Shown here one piece after another: positions 1-8,104 of a DNA stretch of 64,000 nt (its first letter is position 1; every line of letters starts with the position of its first letter). The notes under the pieces are model-generated. The model searched no databases. It was given only the letters and a program-made list of their open reading frames with translations, and was not told the origin of the DNA. The position numbers and the translations under genes were made by a program. The stretch spans positions 305,742 to 369,741 of the forward strand of contig NZ_VKAC01000005.1 of NCBI RefSeq assembly GCF_008041935.1, written 5' to 3'. This DNA is from Quadrisphaera setariae. GTDB lineage: Bacteria > Actinomycetota > Actinomycetes > Actinomycetales > Quadrisphaeraceae.

Positions 1-1158
1 GAGCTGGTGCTCACCCCGCCGGCGCCGGTCGTCGTGGTCAAGCCCGAGCAGGCCCCGGGGGCGGTGCCGCTGGAGTCGGGGCGCCAGGTCGAGCTGCAGG
101 GCAAGGCACAGGCCTTCGTGGCCGACCTGGTCTCCCTCGACGTCGGCTCGCCGGCCTTCACCCAGAAGGTCGGCTCCATCACGTCGATGGGGGAGAAGGA
201 GATGCGGGCCTCGGCCGCGGTCTCCAACCGGATGCTGGAGCGCCCGGCAGCGGCCATGGGCAAGGGCGGCAAGGGGGGTGACGCGCAGACGCGGGTGTCC
301 AACACGCTGGTCGACCTGCGGCGCACGGTCACCGACCTCGACCCGGGCCGCGCCGAGCTCACCGGCATCAAGAAGGCCTTCAAGTGGCTGCCGGGCGCCG
401 ACAAGGTGGACCGGTACTTCGACAAGTACAAGTCCGCGCAGTCGCACCTCAACGCCATCATCAAGGCGCTCGACTCCGGGCAGGACGAGCTGCGCAAGGA
501 CAACGCCGCCATCGAGACCGAGAAGGCCTCGATGTGGGCGACCATGGGCAAGCTGCGGGAGTACGACGAGCTCGCCTCCGCCCTGGACCGGGCCCTGGAG
601 GACAAGGTCGCCGAGCTGGAGGCCGCCGGCCGCACCGACGACGCGAACACCGTGCGCTCCGACGCGCTCTTCCCGGTGCGCCAGCGCCGCCAGGACCTCA
701 TGACGCAGATGGCGGTCGCGGTGCAGGGCTACATGGCCCTCGACCTCGTGCGGCGCAACAACCTCGAGCTCATCCGCGGTGTCGACAGGGCCCAGACCAC
801 CACGGTCGCGGCCCTGCGCACGGCGGTGATGGTGTCCCAGGCGCTGAGCCGCCAGAAGCTGGTGCTCGACCAGATCACCGCCCTGAACACCGTCACCTCC
901 GACCTCATCCAGTCGACGTCGGAGCAGCTGCGGATGCAGGGCGCGGCGATCAACCAGCAGGCGTCGTCCTCGACCATCGACGTCGAGAAGCTCCAGGCCG
1001 CGTTCGACAACGTCTTCGCCACGATGGACGCCGTCGACACCTTCCGGGCGCAGGCGGTCGACTCGATGGCCCAGACCGTGCGGGCGCTCGAGGGCCAGAT
1101 CGAGCGGGCCCAGCCCTACCTGGAGCGCACCCGCCGCGCCGACGGCGCCGGCGGCTGA
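1..1158 (+). CDS. telA: TelA family toxic-anion resistance protein (5' end cut)
   Basis: This is a TelA/KlaA-family protein linked to tellurite and other toxic-anion resistance, probably cytoplasmic and membrane-associated. The family signature is clear: an N-terminal LTPPAPV segment, KYKSAQSHLNAII near residue 140, GQDELRKDNAAIE near 160, and the run ALDLVRRNNLELI followed by GVDRAQTTTVAALRTAV near 245-270. The body is rich in predicted coiled coil and has no membrane segment. A GTG lies at position 7, but relatives have a few residues before LVLTPPAPV and the frame is open to base 1, so the true start is probably just outside the window. It is the first visible gene of a same-strand Ter-type cluster. 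Family assignment is firm; the biochemical role of TelA is not well understood. Confidence 0.93.
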   Translation, partial: ELVLTPPAPVVVVKPEQAPGAVPLESGRQVELQGKAQAFVADLVSLDVGSPAFTQKVGSITSMGEKEMRASAAVSNRMLERPAAAMGKGGKGGDAQTRVSNTLVDLRRTVTDLDPGRAELTGIKKAFKWLPGADKVDRYFDKYKSAQSHLNAIIKALDSGQDELRKDNAAIETEKASMWATMGKLREYDELASALDRALEDKVAELEAAGRTDDANTVRSDALFPVRQRRQDLMTQMAVAVQGYMALDLVRRNNLELIRGVDRAQTTTVAALRTAVMVSQALSRQKLVLDQITALNTVTSDLIQSTSEQLRMQGAAINQQASSSTIDVEKLQAAFDNVFATMDAVDTFRAQAVDSMAQTVRALEGQIERAQPYLERTRRADGAGG

Positions 1159-1210
1159 TCCCGCGGCGGCGCGAGCAGCAGGACGACGGTCGAGGAGGGA
1201 GGACGACGAC

Positions 1211-1723
1211 GTGGCGTGGTTCCGCAGGTCCGAGCCGCCACCGGCCCGGCAGGCCGCCCCGGCGGTCGAGCCGTCCGACCCGCACGCCGACCTCCCCGCG
1301 GACGACCGCCCCGACGCCCTGCGCGAGGCCGTCCGGGGCGTCGTCCGCCTGGTGAACGCCTCTGCGGGCGCCCTCCCCGTCGAGGCGGTGGTCGCGGCGC
1401 GCCGCACCACCGACCTGCTGGTGCAGGTGGTCGACACCTCCGAGGTGCGTCCGCTGGACGTCTACGCCGCCATCTCCGTGCGGGCGATGGCCACCGACTA
1501 CCTGCCCACCACGGTGCGCACCTACCTGGCCGTGGGACCAGACCTCGTGGACGTCCCCGTGTCGGGCACCACGCCCCGGCAGGCGCTGCTCGCGCAGCTG
1601 GCCGACCTGGAGCAGGGCGCCGCGGACGTGCTCGACGCGACCCGCCGCCAGGACGTCGCCGCCCTCATGACGCAGGGCCGCTTCCTGCAGACCAAGTTCA
1701 CGGGCTCGGACCTGGACCTGTGA
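1211..1723 (+). CDS. Hypothetical protein of Ter cluster with DLDL C-terminus
   Basis: I do not recognise this 170-residue protein. It has a short basic start (MAWFRRSE), a Pro/Ala-rich linker to about residue 35, and then a mostly helical-looking domain with no membrane segment. The last residues are FTGSDLDL. The same GSDLDL string occurs within the repeats of the TerD-like protein two genes downstream, which suggests a shared short binding motif (inference). The GTG start is preceded by a purine-rich GAGGAGGGAGG ribosome-binding site. It lies 52 bases after telA and 37 bases before terD on the same strand, so it is probably co-transcribed and part of the same stress system. Confidence 0.8.
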   Translation: MAWFRRSEPPPARQAAPAVEPSDPHADLPADDRPDALREAVRGVVRLVNASAGALPVEAVVAARRTTDLLVQVVDTSEVRPLDVYAAISVRAMATDYLPTTVRTYLAVGPDLVDVPVSGTTPRQALLAQLADLEQGAADVLDATRRQDVAALMTQGRFLQTKFTGSDLDL

Positions 1724-1760
1724 CCGTCCCGACCGCAGACGACCCGAGGAGACCGACCGC

Positions 1761-2324
1761 GTGGCGCGCATGATCCGGGGCGCCAACGTCGCCCTGACCC
1801 GAGAGATCCCCGACCTGCGCGGCGTCGTGGTGGGGATCGACTGGGACGCCGGCACCGAGGTGGTGCTCCAGGACAACCTGGTGCTCGCCGCGCTGCTGTG
1901 CGGTCCCGACTCCCGGGTGCTCTCCCACGAGCACGTGGTCTTCTTCAACCAGCTCGCCTCGCCCGAGGAGTCGGTCGCGGTGCGCGACGCGGCGCTCCAC
2001 GACGACCAGGAGCAGATCGAGGTCGACCTGCGCGACGTGCCGCCGGAGGTGGCGCGCATCGTGCTGGTGACCTACATCAACGAGGGCACCGCCCAGCGCC
2101 GCACGCTCGGGCAGCTGAAGCGCGTGGCGGTCGTGGTCCGTGAGGCCGGGTCGCTGCGCGAGCTGGTGCGCTCGGAGGACTTCGCCCCCGTGCTCCAGAG
2201 CGAGACGGCGCTCGTGCTGGCGGAGGTCTACCGCCACGGCGGCGACTGGAAGTTCAAGGTGGTGGGGGAGGGGTACCGCAACGGGATCGCCGGGGTCGCC
2301 GCCGACTACGGGGTCCCCCTGTGA
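1761..2324 (+). CDS. terD: TerD family protein, divergent calcium motif
   Basis: A TerD-family stress protein of 187 residues, close to the usual TerD length. The family pattern is visible throughout: GANVALT at the N-terminus, VVVGIDWD near 23-30, VVFFNQL, the IEVDLRDVPPEV segment, and the C-terminal EVYRHGGDWKFKVVGEGY. In classical TerD the DFDLDASAFLL segment binds calcium; here the equivalent stretch reads VLQDNLVLAALL, so the acidic ligands are mostly lost. This may be a non-calcium-binding paralogue. It starts at GTG after a GAGGAGA site. Its stop overlaps the next start by 4 bases (GTGA), indicating translational coupling to the repeat-bearing TerD-like protein. Confidence 0.9.
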   Translation: MARMIRGANVALTREIPDLRGVVVGIDWDAGTEVVLQDNLVLAALLCGPDSRVLSHEHVVFFNQLASPEESVAVRDAALHDDQEQIEVDLRDVPPEVARIVLVTYINEGTAQRRTLGQLKRVAVVVREAGSLRELVRSEDFAPVLQSETALVLAEVYRHGGDWKFKVVGEGYRNGIAGVAADYGVPL

Positions 2325-3328
2325 TCGAGGACCCGCGGCCCCGACCCGACCTCACCTGGCTGCGGCACCGCAGCCGGCGTCGACCGGGCCCCGCCGCCGC
2401 GCCCCCGCCGCCGGTCCGCACGCCGGTGCACGCCCCGCCCCCCTCGGCTCCCTCGACCAGCGCGCCCCTCCGCTCCGGGGGCGACGACCTGGACCTGTCC
2501 GCGCCGTCCTCGCCGTCCGGGTCCTCCGGCGGCGACCTCGACCTCTCGGCTCCGACCCCTCCAGCTCGCTCGACGGGCTCTGACCTCGACCTCTCCGCCC
2601 CCGCCCCGCCGAGCACCCCGGAGCGCAGCAGCTCGTGGAGCGCCGACCTCGACCTGTCGGGGCCGTCCCCAGACCACGCGCCGAGCCCGGCGCCGAGCCC
2701 CGCGCAGCAGCAGCGACCGGCGTCCGGGCCGTCCGGGCCCCCGGCTCCTGCGCGCCGCGACCGTCGCACCCGGCGCGGCGGCCCGACGCTGCTGACGCCC
2801 AGGGAGCCGACGGTCACCCTCGACCGGCTGGAGTCGGGCATCGGTGCGCTCACCGCGACCGCCGTCTGCCCGCCCTCGGCGGGCGACGTCGTCCTGGGGG
2901 CGCTGTACCAGCTGGCCGACGGCACGTCCGGGGCGGTCGGCGCCGCGGTGGGCGTGCCCGGGGGGCCAGCGCGCTCGCGGCGGCCCGTGCTGTCGGCGCC
3001 GCCGCCGCGCAGCGAGCGGGTGGTCGTCGACCTGCGGCAGAGCCGTGCGCTGCGCCGGCTGCTCGTGGTCGCCAGCTCGGCGTCGGGCTGGCCGCTCCAG
3101 CTCGACGGCACCCTGGTGGTGACCACCGCGGGAGGGGCGCGCGTGGAGGTGCCGCTCGCGACGGGGCGGCCGGTGCTCACACTGGCCGTGCTGTCGCTGT
3201 ACGCCGTCGACGGCGAGTTCGTGCTCCGGGCGGAGCTGGAGCCGTTCGACGCACCGCTGCGCGAGGTGGCCCGGGCCTACGGCTACGGAGCGCTGTCCTG
3301 GGCCGACGACCGCACGCCCGTGCAGTGA
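2321..3328 (+). CDS. TerD-like protein with DLDLS-repeat disordered N-terminus
   Basis: This 335-residue protein has two parts. Residues 1 to about 145 are Pro/Ser/Arg-rich and look disordered; they carry four copies of DLDLS followed by AP or GP, at residues 56-60, 72-76, 88-92 and 109-113. Residues from about 150 to the end look like a TerD-type fold: LTLAVLSLYAVDGEFVLRAE and the following ARAYGYGALSW align with the conserved ELYRHNGEWKF...YG end of TerD. The repeat resembles the DLDAS calcium segment of classical TerD, and also the DLDL tail of the 170-residue protein upstream. The GTG start overlaps the terD stop. Assignment of the C-terminal fold is by eye and moderate; the role of the repeats is unknown. 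Confidence 0.8.
   Translation: MIEDPRPRPDLTWLRHRSRRRPGPAAAPPPPVRTPVHAPPPSAPSTSAPLRSGGDDLDLSAPSSPSGSSGGDLDLSAPTPPARSTGSDLDLSAPAPPSTPERSSSWSADLDLSGPSPDHAPSPAPSPAQQQRPASGPSGPPAPARRDRRTRRGGPTLLTPREPTVTLDRLESGIGALTATAVCPPSAGDVVLGALYQLADGTSGAVGAAVGVPGGPARSRRPVLSAPPPRSERVVVDLRQSRALRRLLVVASSASGWPLQLDGTLVVTTAGGARVEVPLATGRPVLTLAVLSLYAVDGEFVLRAELEPFDAPLREVARAYGYGALSWADDRTPVQ
2486..2659 (+). repeat. Four DLDLS-coding repeats
   Basis: Four imperfect repeats encode GGDDLDLSAP, GGDLDLSAP, GSDLDLSAP and SADLDLSGP. Spacing between core motifs is 16, 16 and 21 codons, with Pro/Ser linkers. They occupy the disordered region of the TerD-like protein. Confidence 0.85.
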
Positions 3329-3368
3329 GCCCGTGCCGTGAGCCCCGTCCCGTGAGAGGCGTCCGTCC

Positions 3369-4526
3369 GTGCGGCACTTCGACCACCTGAGCCCCGACCA
3401 GGAGCACCAGCTGTTCCTGCACCCGCCGCAGCCGGTGGACGTCGACGACGACCCGGCCCTGCTGGCCGTGGCCCTCGGAGCCACGCTGTACCTGCCCGCC
3501 GACAGGCCCGCGCTGTCCTCCGACGTGCTGCGCCAGCGGGCCGCGGGCGTGCTCAGCGTGGTGCTGTGCCTCGAGGACGCCGTCGCCGACCACGCCGTCG
3601 AGGCCGCCCAGCGCAACCTCGTGCACCACCTGCGCGCGCTCGCCGCCTCCGGGGCCGACGGCCCGCTGGTCTTCGTGCGGGTGCGCCGCCCCGAGCAGGT
3701 CGGCGAGCTCGTCGCGTCCCTGGGGGCCGACGCCGGCGTCCTGACGGGCTTCGTGCTGCCCAAGTTCACCGCTGCCACCGGTGAGCCCTTCCTGCGCGCG
3801 GTGGAGGACGCCGCGGTGGCCGCCGGGCACCAGCTGCGCGTCATGCCGGTCGTGGAGTCTCCCGAGGTGGCCCACCTGGAGACGCGCGTCGCATCGCTCG
3901 AGGGGATCCGGGCGCTGCTGGCCCGGCACCGCGAGTCGGTGCTGGCGGTGCGCATCGGCGCCACCGACCTGTCGTCCGCCTTCGGGCTGCGCCGCCGGCG
4001 CGAGCTGACGGTCTACGACGTGCGGGTGGTGGCCGACGTCATCGCCGACGTCGTCAACGTGCTCGGGCGGCCCGGGGACGACGGCCACGTGGTCACCGGG
4101 CCGGTGTGGGAGTACTTCACGCGTCCGGAGCGCGTGTTCAAGCCGCAGCTGCGCGAGACGCCGTTCCGCGTGCACGACGAGCGCCCGCTGCGCACGGAGC
4201 TGCTCGCCGAGGGGCTGGACGGGCTGATCCGCGAGGTGGTGCTCGACCAGGCCAACGGGCTGACCGGCAAGACGGTCATCCACCCGTCGCACGTGGCGGT
4301 GGTGCACGCGCTCTCGGTGGTGGCGCACGAGGAGCACGCGGACGCCCTCGACGTGCTCGGCGCCGGCGGTGGCGGCGTCGCCGCCTCCTCGTACGGCAAC
4401 AAGATGAACGAGGCCAAGCCGCACCGCGCGTGGGCGGAGCGGTTGAGCCGCCGGGCCCGGGTCTTCGGCGTGGCGCGCCCGACCACCTCCTTCGTGGACC
4501 TGCTGGGAGCGGTGACGGCCCGGTGA
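3369..4526 (+). CDS. HpcH/HpaI-CitE-like lyase of Ter biosynthetic module
   Basis: A 385-residue TIM-barrel C-C lyase of the HpcH/HpaI aldolase and citrate-lyase beta (CitE) superfamily. Visible motifs are LCLEDAVADHAVEAA near 60, a magnesium-site acidic region VRIGATDLSSAFG near 197-209, VTGPVWEYF, and the family signature GKTVIHPSHV near 300. A GGGGVAASSYGNKMNEAKPH stretch follows, typical of the Ter-associated subfamily. Such CitE-like enzymes are repeatedly found beside phosphoribosyltransferase, HAD and TerD genes, where they are proposed to help make a nucleoside-like metabolite; the actual substrate is unknown. It starts at GTG 40 bases after the TerD-like gene and overlaps the next gene by 4 bases. 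Confidence 0.88.
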   Translation: MRHFDHLSPDQEHQLFLHPPQPVDVDDDPALLAVALGATLYLPADRPALSSDVLRQRAAGVLSVVLCLEDAVADHAVEAAQRNLVHHLRALAASGADGPLVFVRVRRPEQVGELVASLGADAGVLTGFVLPKFTAATGEPFLRAVEDAAVAAGHQLRVMPVVESPEVAHLETRVASLEGIRALLARHRESVLAVRIGATDLSSAFGLRRRRELTVYDVRVVADVIADVVNVLGRPGDDGHVVTGPVWEYFTRPERVFKPQLRETPFRVHDERPLRTELLAEGLDGLIREVVLDQANGLTGKTVIHPSHVAVVHALSVVAHEEHADALDVLGAGGGGVAASSYGNKMNEAKPHRAWAERLSRRARVFGVARPTTSFVDLLGAVTAR

Positions 4527-7147
4527 GCGGTTCGAGCACGGGTCCGAGCGCTGGCTGGAGCGGTGCGTGGGTGGCGCGCGAGCTGGGCGTCGACGTCCGG
4601 ACCACCGCCGCCACGGGGTCGCTGAGGGTCACCGACCTCGTGGGCCTGGCGGTGCGTCGCAACCCCCGCCGCGCCCACCTGCTGGTGAGCCGGGTGCTGG
4701 GCAAGCACGTCCCCGCCGACCCCCGCCTGGTGCGGGGTGCGGGCCTGCTGCTCGGCACGCTCGTGGGAGACCTCCTGACCGGCCGCGGTGGGGACGGCGG
4801 GGCGGCGGCTGAGGGTGGTGACCTGCTCGCTGCGGCCCTGCGGACCCCCGAGGACGACGACGCCGCCGACCGGCTCGTCGAGCTCTGCTCGGCGGCCGCC
4901 CGCGAGCGCCCTCGGGTGGAGGCGCTGGTGCTGGGGTACGCCGAGACGGCCACCGGGCTGGGGCACCTCGTGGGTGACGCCCTCGACGTCGCCGTGCTGC
5001 ACTCCACGCGGCGCTCGGTGGGGCGCCCGCCGGCCGGCGCCTTCGAGGAGGCGCACTCCCACGCCACGGGGCACCTCCTGCTGCCCGACGACCCCGGTCT
5101 GCTGACGGGGGAGCGGCCGGTGGTGCTGGTCGACGACGAGCTGTCGACGGGTGCGACGGTGATCGACACCGTCAGGAGCCTGCAGCGGGTGGCGCCGCGG
5201 GAGCGCTGGGTGGTGGCGACGCTGGTGGACCTGCGCTCCGAGGCCGACCGGACGCGGATGGCCGAGGCCGCCGCAGAGCTGGGTGTCCGCCTCGACGTCG
5301 TCGCGCTGGCCTCGGGGACCGTCGACCTGCCGCCGGACGTGCTGCGCCGCGGCGCGGAGCTGGTCGCGCGCGTGGAGGGCACAGCCGCGCAGCAGCGACC
5401 GGAGCCCGGCGTGGTGACCCCTGCTGGTCGTCCGGCTGGTCGTCCCGCTGGTCGACCGAGCAGCGGGCCGGTGGTCGAGGTGGCTGGCCGGGTGGCGCGC
5501 GGCTTCCGCGACGGGGGGCGCCACGGGTTCGCGGATGAGCACCGTTCGGGCACCGCCGCCTCGGTGCCGGGGATGGCCGCCCAGGTGGAGGTCGCCCTCG
5601 GGCCGGAGCTGGGCGCGGGCGGGCGGCTGCTGGTGCTCGGCACCGAGGAGCTCATGCACGTGCCGCTGCTCGTGGCCGACGAGCTGCGCCGCCGGCTGGC
5701 GCCTCGCCGCGTGGTGGTCCGCAGCTCCAGCACCACGCGGTCTCCGGTGCTGGCCGTGGACGACCCGGGCTGCGCCGTCCGGACCGCGCTGCGCTTCGCC
5801 GCGCACGACCATCCCGACGACGCCCGCGACGCCTCGCAGGCGGCGAGGTACGCCTACAACGTCGCCCCCGGTGAGGGGCAGGACGCGTACGACGCCGCGG
5901 TCCTCGTGGTCGACTCCGCGAGCGGCGACTGGGACGGGCCCCCGTCGTCGTCCTCGGAGCCCCCGCTGCCCCGCCTGACCGACGTCCTCACCAGCGCCGT
6001 GGCAGGACCGGTGGTGGTGCTGGAGGTGCCCAGCCACCGGCCCGCGCCCGAGCCGCTGCGGGGACCCGCCTTCGGCTCCTGCGCCGGCGAGGAGGTCGGG
6101 TGGCTGCTCACAGACCTGTCCGGCGCGGCGCTGGAGGCGCCCGTCGAGGACCGCGAGCGCGCGGTGCAGACGGGAAGGGCCCACTACTCGGAGTCGCTGC
6201 CGGTCGAGCGCCGTCCCGACGCCGCCTACCTCGCGCTGTTCGAGCAGGCCCTGCAGGCCTCCGCGGCCAGGGTGGCGCTGGCGGTGGGGGTGGTCACCGA
6301 GCTCCTGCTCGCCGAGCGCTCCCGGCCGCCGGTGCTGGTGTCGCTGGCCCGCGGCGGCACCCCCGTCGGGGTGCTCGTGCGCCGCTGGGCCGCGCAGCGG
6401 GGCCACCGCCTCGAGCACCTCTCGGCCTCGATCGTGCGGGGCAGGGGCCTCGACCCCCGCGCCCTCGACCACCTCGCCCAGCAGCACGACCCCCGCGACG
6501 TCGTCTTCCTGGACGGCTGGACCGGCAAGGGGAGGATCACCACCGAGCTGGGCGCCTCGGTGCGCTCCGCCGAGGCCCGCCAGCCCCGCGGCTTCACCCC
6601 CGCGCTCGCGGTGCTCGCCGACCCCGGCAGCTGCACGCCGGTCTTCGGCACCCGCGAGGACTTCCTGGTGCCCTCGGCCTGCCTGGGCGCGACGGTCTCG
6701 GGGCTGGTCTCCCGCACGGTGGTGCGCCCCGACCTCACCGGGCCCGGCGGGTACCACGGCGCCAAGTGCTACCGCGAGCTCGCCGCCGAGGACGTCACGG
6801 CCCGCTTCCTCGGCGCGGTGACCGCCCGCTTCCCCGAGGTCGCCGGCGCCGTGGCCGACGCCCTGGCCGAGCGGCGCCACCTCGACACCACTCCCACGTG
6901 GTCGGGGCTGGCCGCCGTCGAGCGCATCGCCGCCGAGCTGGGCGTCTCCGCCGACCTGGTCAAGCCCGGCGTGGGGGAGACGACGCGGGTGCTGCTGCGC
7001 CGCGTCCCGTGGAAGGTGCTGGTGCGGCCCGACGCCCTGCCGCAGCTCGCGCACGTGCTGCACCTGGCGGCCGAGCGCGGCGCCGCCGTGGAGGAGCGGC
7101 CCGACCTGCCCTACGCCTGCGTCGGCGTCATCAGGCCGGCGCGGTGA
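4523..7147 (+). CDS. Phosphoribosyltransferase-TRSP-StiP-type fusion protein
   Basis: This 874-residue protein joins units that are often separate genes. Residues to about 290 form a type I phosphoribosyltransferase with the PRPP loop VVLVDDELSTGATVIDT near 200-216. Residues 301-312 are three AGRP repeats acting as a linker. A TRSP-type domain follows, with the eponymous TTRSPV near 404. From about 560 the sequence resembles the PF11202 family (often called StiP): VLVSLARGGTPVGVLVRRW near 603 and FLDGWTGKGRITTEL near 662, itself PRTase-like. No signal or membrane segment is visible. The true start is GTG 4523, overlapping the upstream stop; the open frame before it is a shadow of the CitE-like gene. 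Context suggests a role in making the Ter-system nucleoside-like product (inference). Confidence 0.87.
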   Translation: MSGSSTGPSAGWSGAWVARELGVDVRTTAATGSLRVTDLVGLAVRRNPRRAHLLVSRVLGKHVPADPRLVRGAGLLLGTLVGDLLTGRGGDGGAAAEGGDLLAAALRTPEDDDAADRLVELCSAAARERPRVEALVLGYAETATGLGHLVGDALDVAVLHSTRRSVGRPPAGAFEEAHSHATGHLLLPDDPGLLTGERPVVLVDDELSTGATVIDTVRSLQRVAPRERWVVATLVDLRSEADRTRMAEAAAELGVRLDVVALASGTVDLPPDVLRRGAELVARVEGTAAQQRPEPGVVTPAGRPAGRPAGRPSSGPVVEVAGRVARGFRDGGRHGFADEHRSGTAASVPGMAAQVEVALGPELGAGGRLLVLGTEELMHVPLLVADELRRRLAPRRVVVRSSSTTRSPVLAVDDPGCAVRTALRFAAHDHPDDARDASQAARYAYNVAPGEGQDAYDAAVLVVDSASGDWDGPPSSSSEPPLPRLTDVLTSAVAGPVVVLEVPSHRPAPEPLRGPAFGSCAGEEVGWLLTDLSGAALEAPVEDRERAVQTGRAHYSESLPVERRPDAAYLALFEQALQASAARVALAVGVVTELLLAERSRPPVLVSLARGGTPVGVLVRRWAAQRGHRLEHLSASIVRGRGLDPRALDHLAQQHDPRDVVFLDGWTGKGRITTELGASVRSAEARQPRGFTPALAVLADPGSCTPVFGTREDFLVPSACLGATVSGLVSRTVVRPDLTGPGGYHGAKCYRELAAEDVTARFLGAVTARFPEVAGAVADALAERRHLDTTPTWSGLAAVERIAAELGVSADLVKPGVGETTRVLLRRVPWKVLVRPDALPQLAHVLHLAAERGAAVEERPDLPYACVGVIRPAR
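5423..5458 (+). repeat. Three 12-base tandem repeats encoding AGRP linker
   Basis: Three consecutive copies of GCTGGTCGTCC plus one base (the last copy diverging at its end) encode AGRP three times. They lie between the PRTase and TRSP domains of the fusion protein, consistent with a flexible linker prone to length change by slippage. Confidence 0.8.
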
Positions 7148-8016
7148 GCGGCACCTCGGGCGTCGCGGACGTCGCAGACCGCGCGGCCGTGGACGAGCGG
7201 GTGCTCATCGCCACCGACCTCGACCGCACCCTCGTCTACTCGCGGGCCGCGGCCGGGCCGCCGCGGCCGGGCGAGCCGGCGTGGGTGGTGGTCGAGCACC
7301 TGGAGGGCCGGGAGATCTCCTACCTCACCCCCACCGCCGCCGAGCGCTGCGCGGCGCTCGCGGCGGCGCGCCGTCTGGTGCCCGTCACCACCCGCACACC
7401 CGAGCAGTACGCCCGGATCACGCTGCCCGGGCCGCCGGCGCAGTACGCCGTGACCGCCAACGGCGGTGTGCTGCTCGTCGACGGCCGGCCCGACGCCTCC
7501 TGGGACGCCCGGGTGCGCTCCGCGCTGCGGACGGTGGCGGGGCTGGAGGAGGCGCGCGGGGAGCTCGTGCGGGCCTGCGGGTCCGACCCGTCGGCGCAGG
7601 TCCGCACGGTGCCCGAGCTCTTCTGCTATGCCGTGGTCGACAGGCCCCGCCTCGACCCGGCCTCGCTGGACCGGCTGCACGCGTGGGGGAGCGCTGCCGG
7701 ATGGGTCGCCTCCCTGCAGGGCCGCAAGCTCTACCTCGTGCCGGTCCCGCTGACCAAGGCCGCCGCGACGGCGGAGGTGGCGCGGCGCACCGGCGCCCGG
7801 CACGTGCTGGCTGCGGGCGACTCCCTGCTCGACGTCGACCTGCTCGAGCTGGCCGACCTCGGCGTCCGCCCGGGGCACGGGGAGATCGCCGACAGCGGCT
7901 GGTCGAGCCCCACGGTGACCGCGCTGGAGACCACGGGGATCCGCGCGGGCGAGGAGGTGCTGGCCTGGTTCGCCGCCCGCGCGGAGGAGCTGGTGGGCCG
8001 ACCGGGGGAGCGCTGA
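7144..8016 (+). CDS. HAD family phosphatase of Ter biosynthetic module
   Basis: A 290-residue cytoplasmic HAD-superfamily hydrolase. Motif I is IATDLDRTLVYS near residue 22, with the nucleophile Asp25 and acid/base Asp27. Motif II is the VTTRTPEQ region, a conserved Lys lies in LTKAAA near 206, and motif IV is AAGDSLLDVDLLELAD near 223. The cap looks Cof/sucrose-phosphatase-like (C2). It probably removes a phosphate from a product of the upstream PRTase fusion or CitE-like enzyme; this is an inference from the module's conservation. The GTG start at 7144 overlaps the previous stop by 4 bases. It is the last gene of the Ter-type cluster; the next gene is preceded by an 88-base gap. Confidence 0.88.
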   Translation: MSGTSGVADVADRAAVDERVLIATDLDRTLVYSRAAAGPPRPGEPAWVVVEHLEGREISYLTPTAAERCAALAAARRLVPVTTRTPEQYARITLPGPPAQYAVTANGGVLLVDGRPDASWDARVRSALRTVAGLEEARGELVRACGSDPSAQVRTVPELFCYAVVDRPRLDPASLDRLHAWGSAAGWVASLQGRKLYLVPVPLTKAAATAEVARRTGARHVLAAGDSLLDVDLLELADLGVRPGHGEIADSGWSSPTVTALETTGIRAGEEVLAWFAARAEELVGRPGER

Positions 8017-8104
8017 TCGGCCGTGCGTGCTGCCGGCCGGGCGCTGCGTTGCCGCTCCCAGGTCCGTGTGGTCACCTGATCTCACGATCCGAGGGGGGTC
8101 AACG

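Noticed and set aside
4013..7063. Long minus-strand open frame opposite the Ter biosynthetic genes
   Set aside because: The plus-strand genes carry clear catalytic motifs; the opposite frame is composition-driven shadow sequence.
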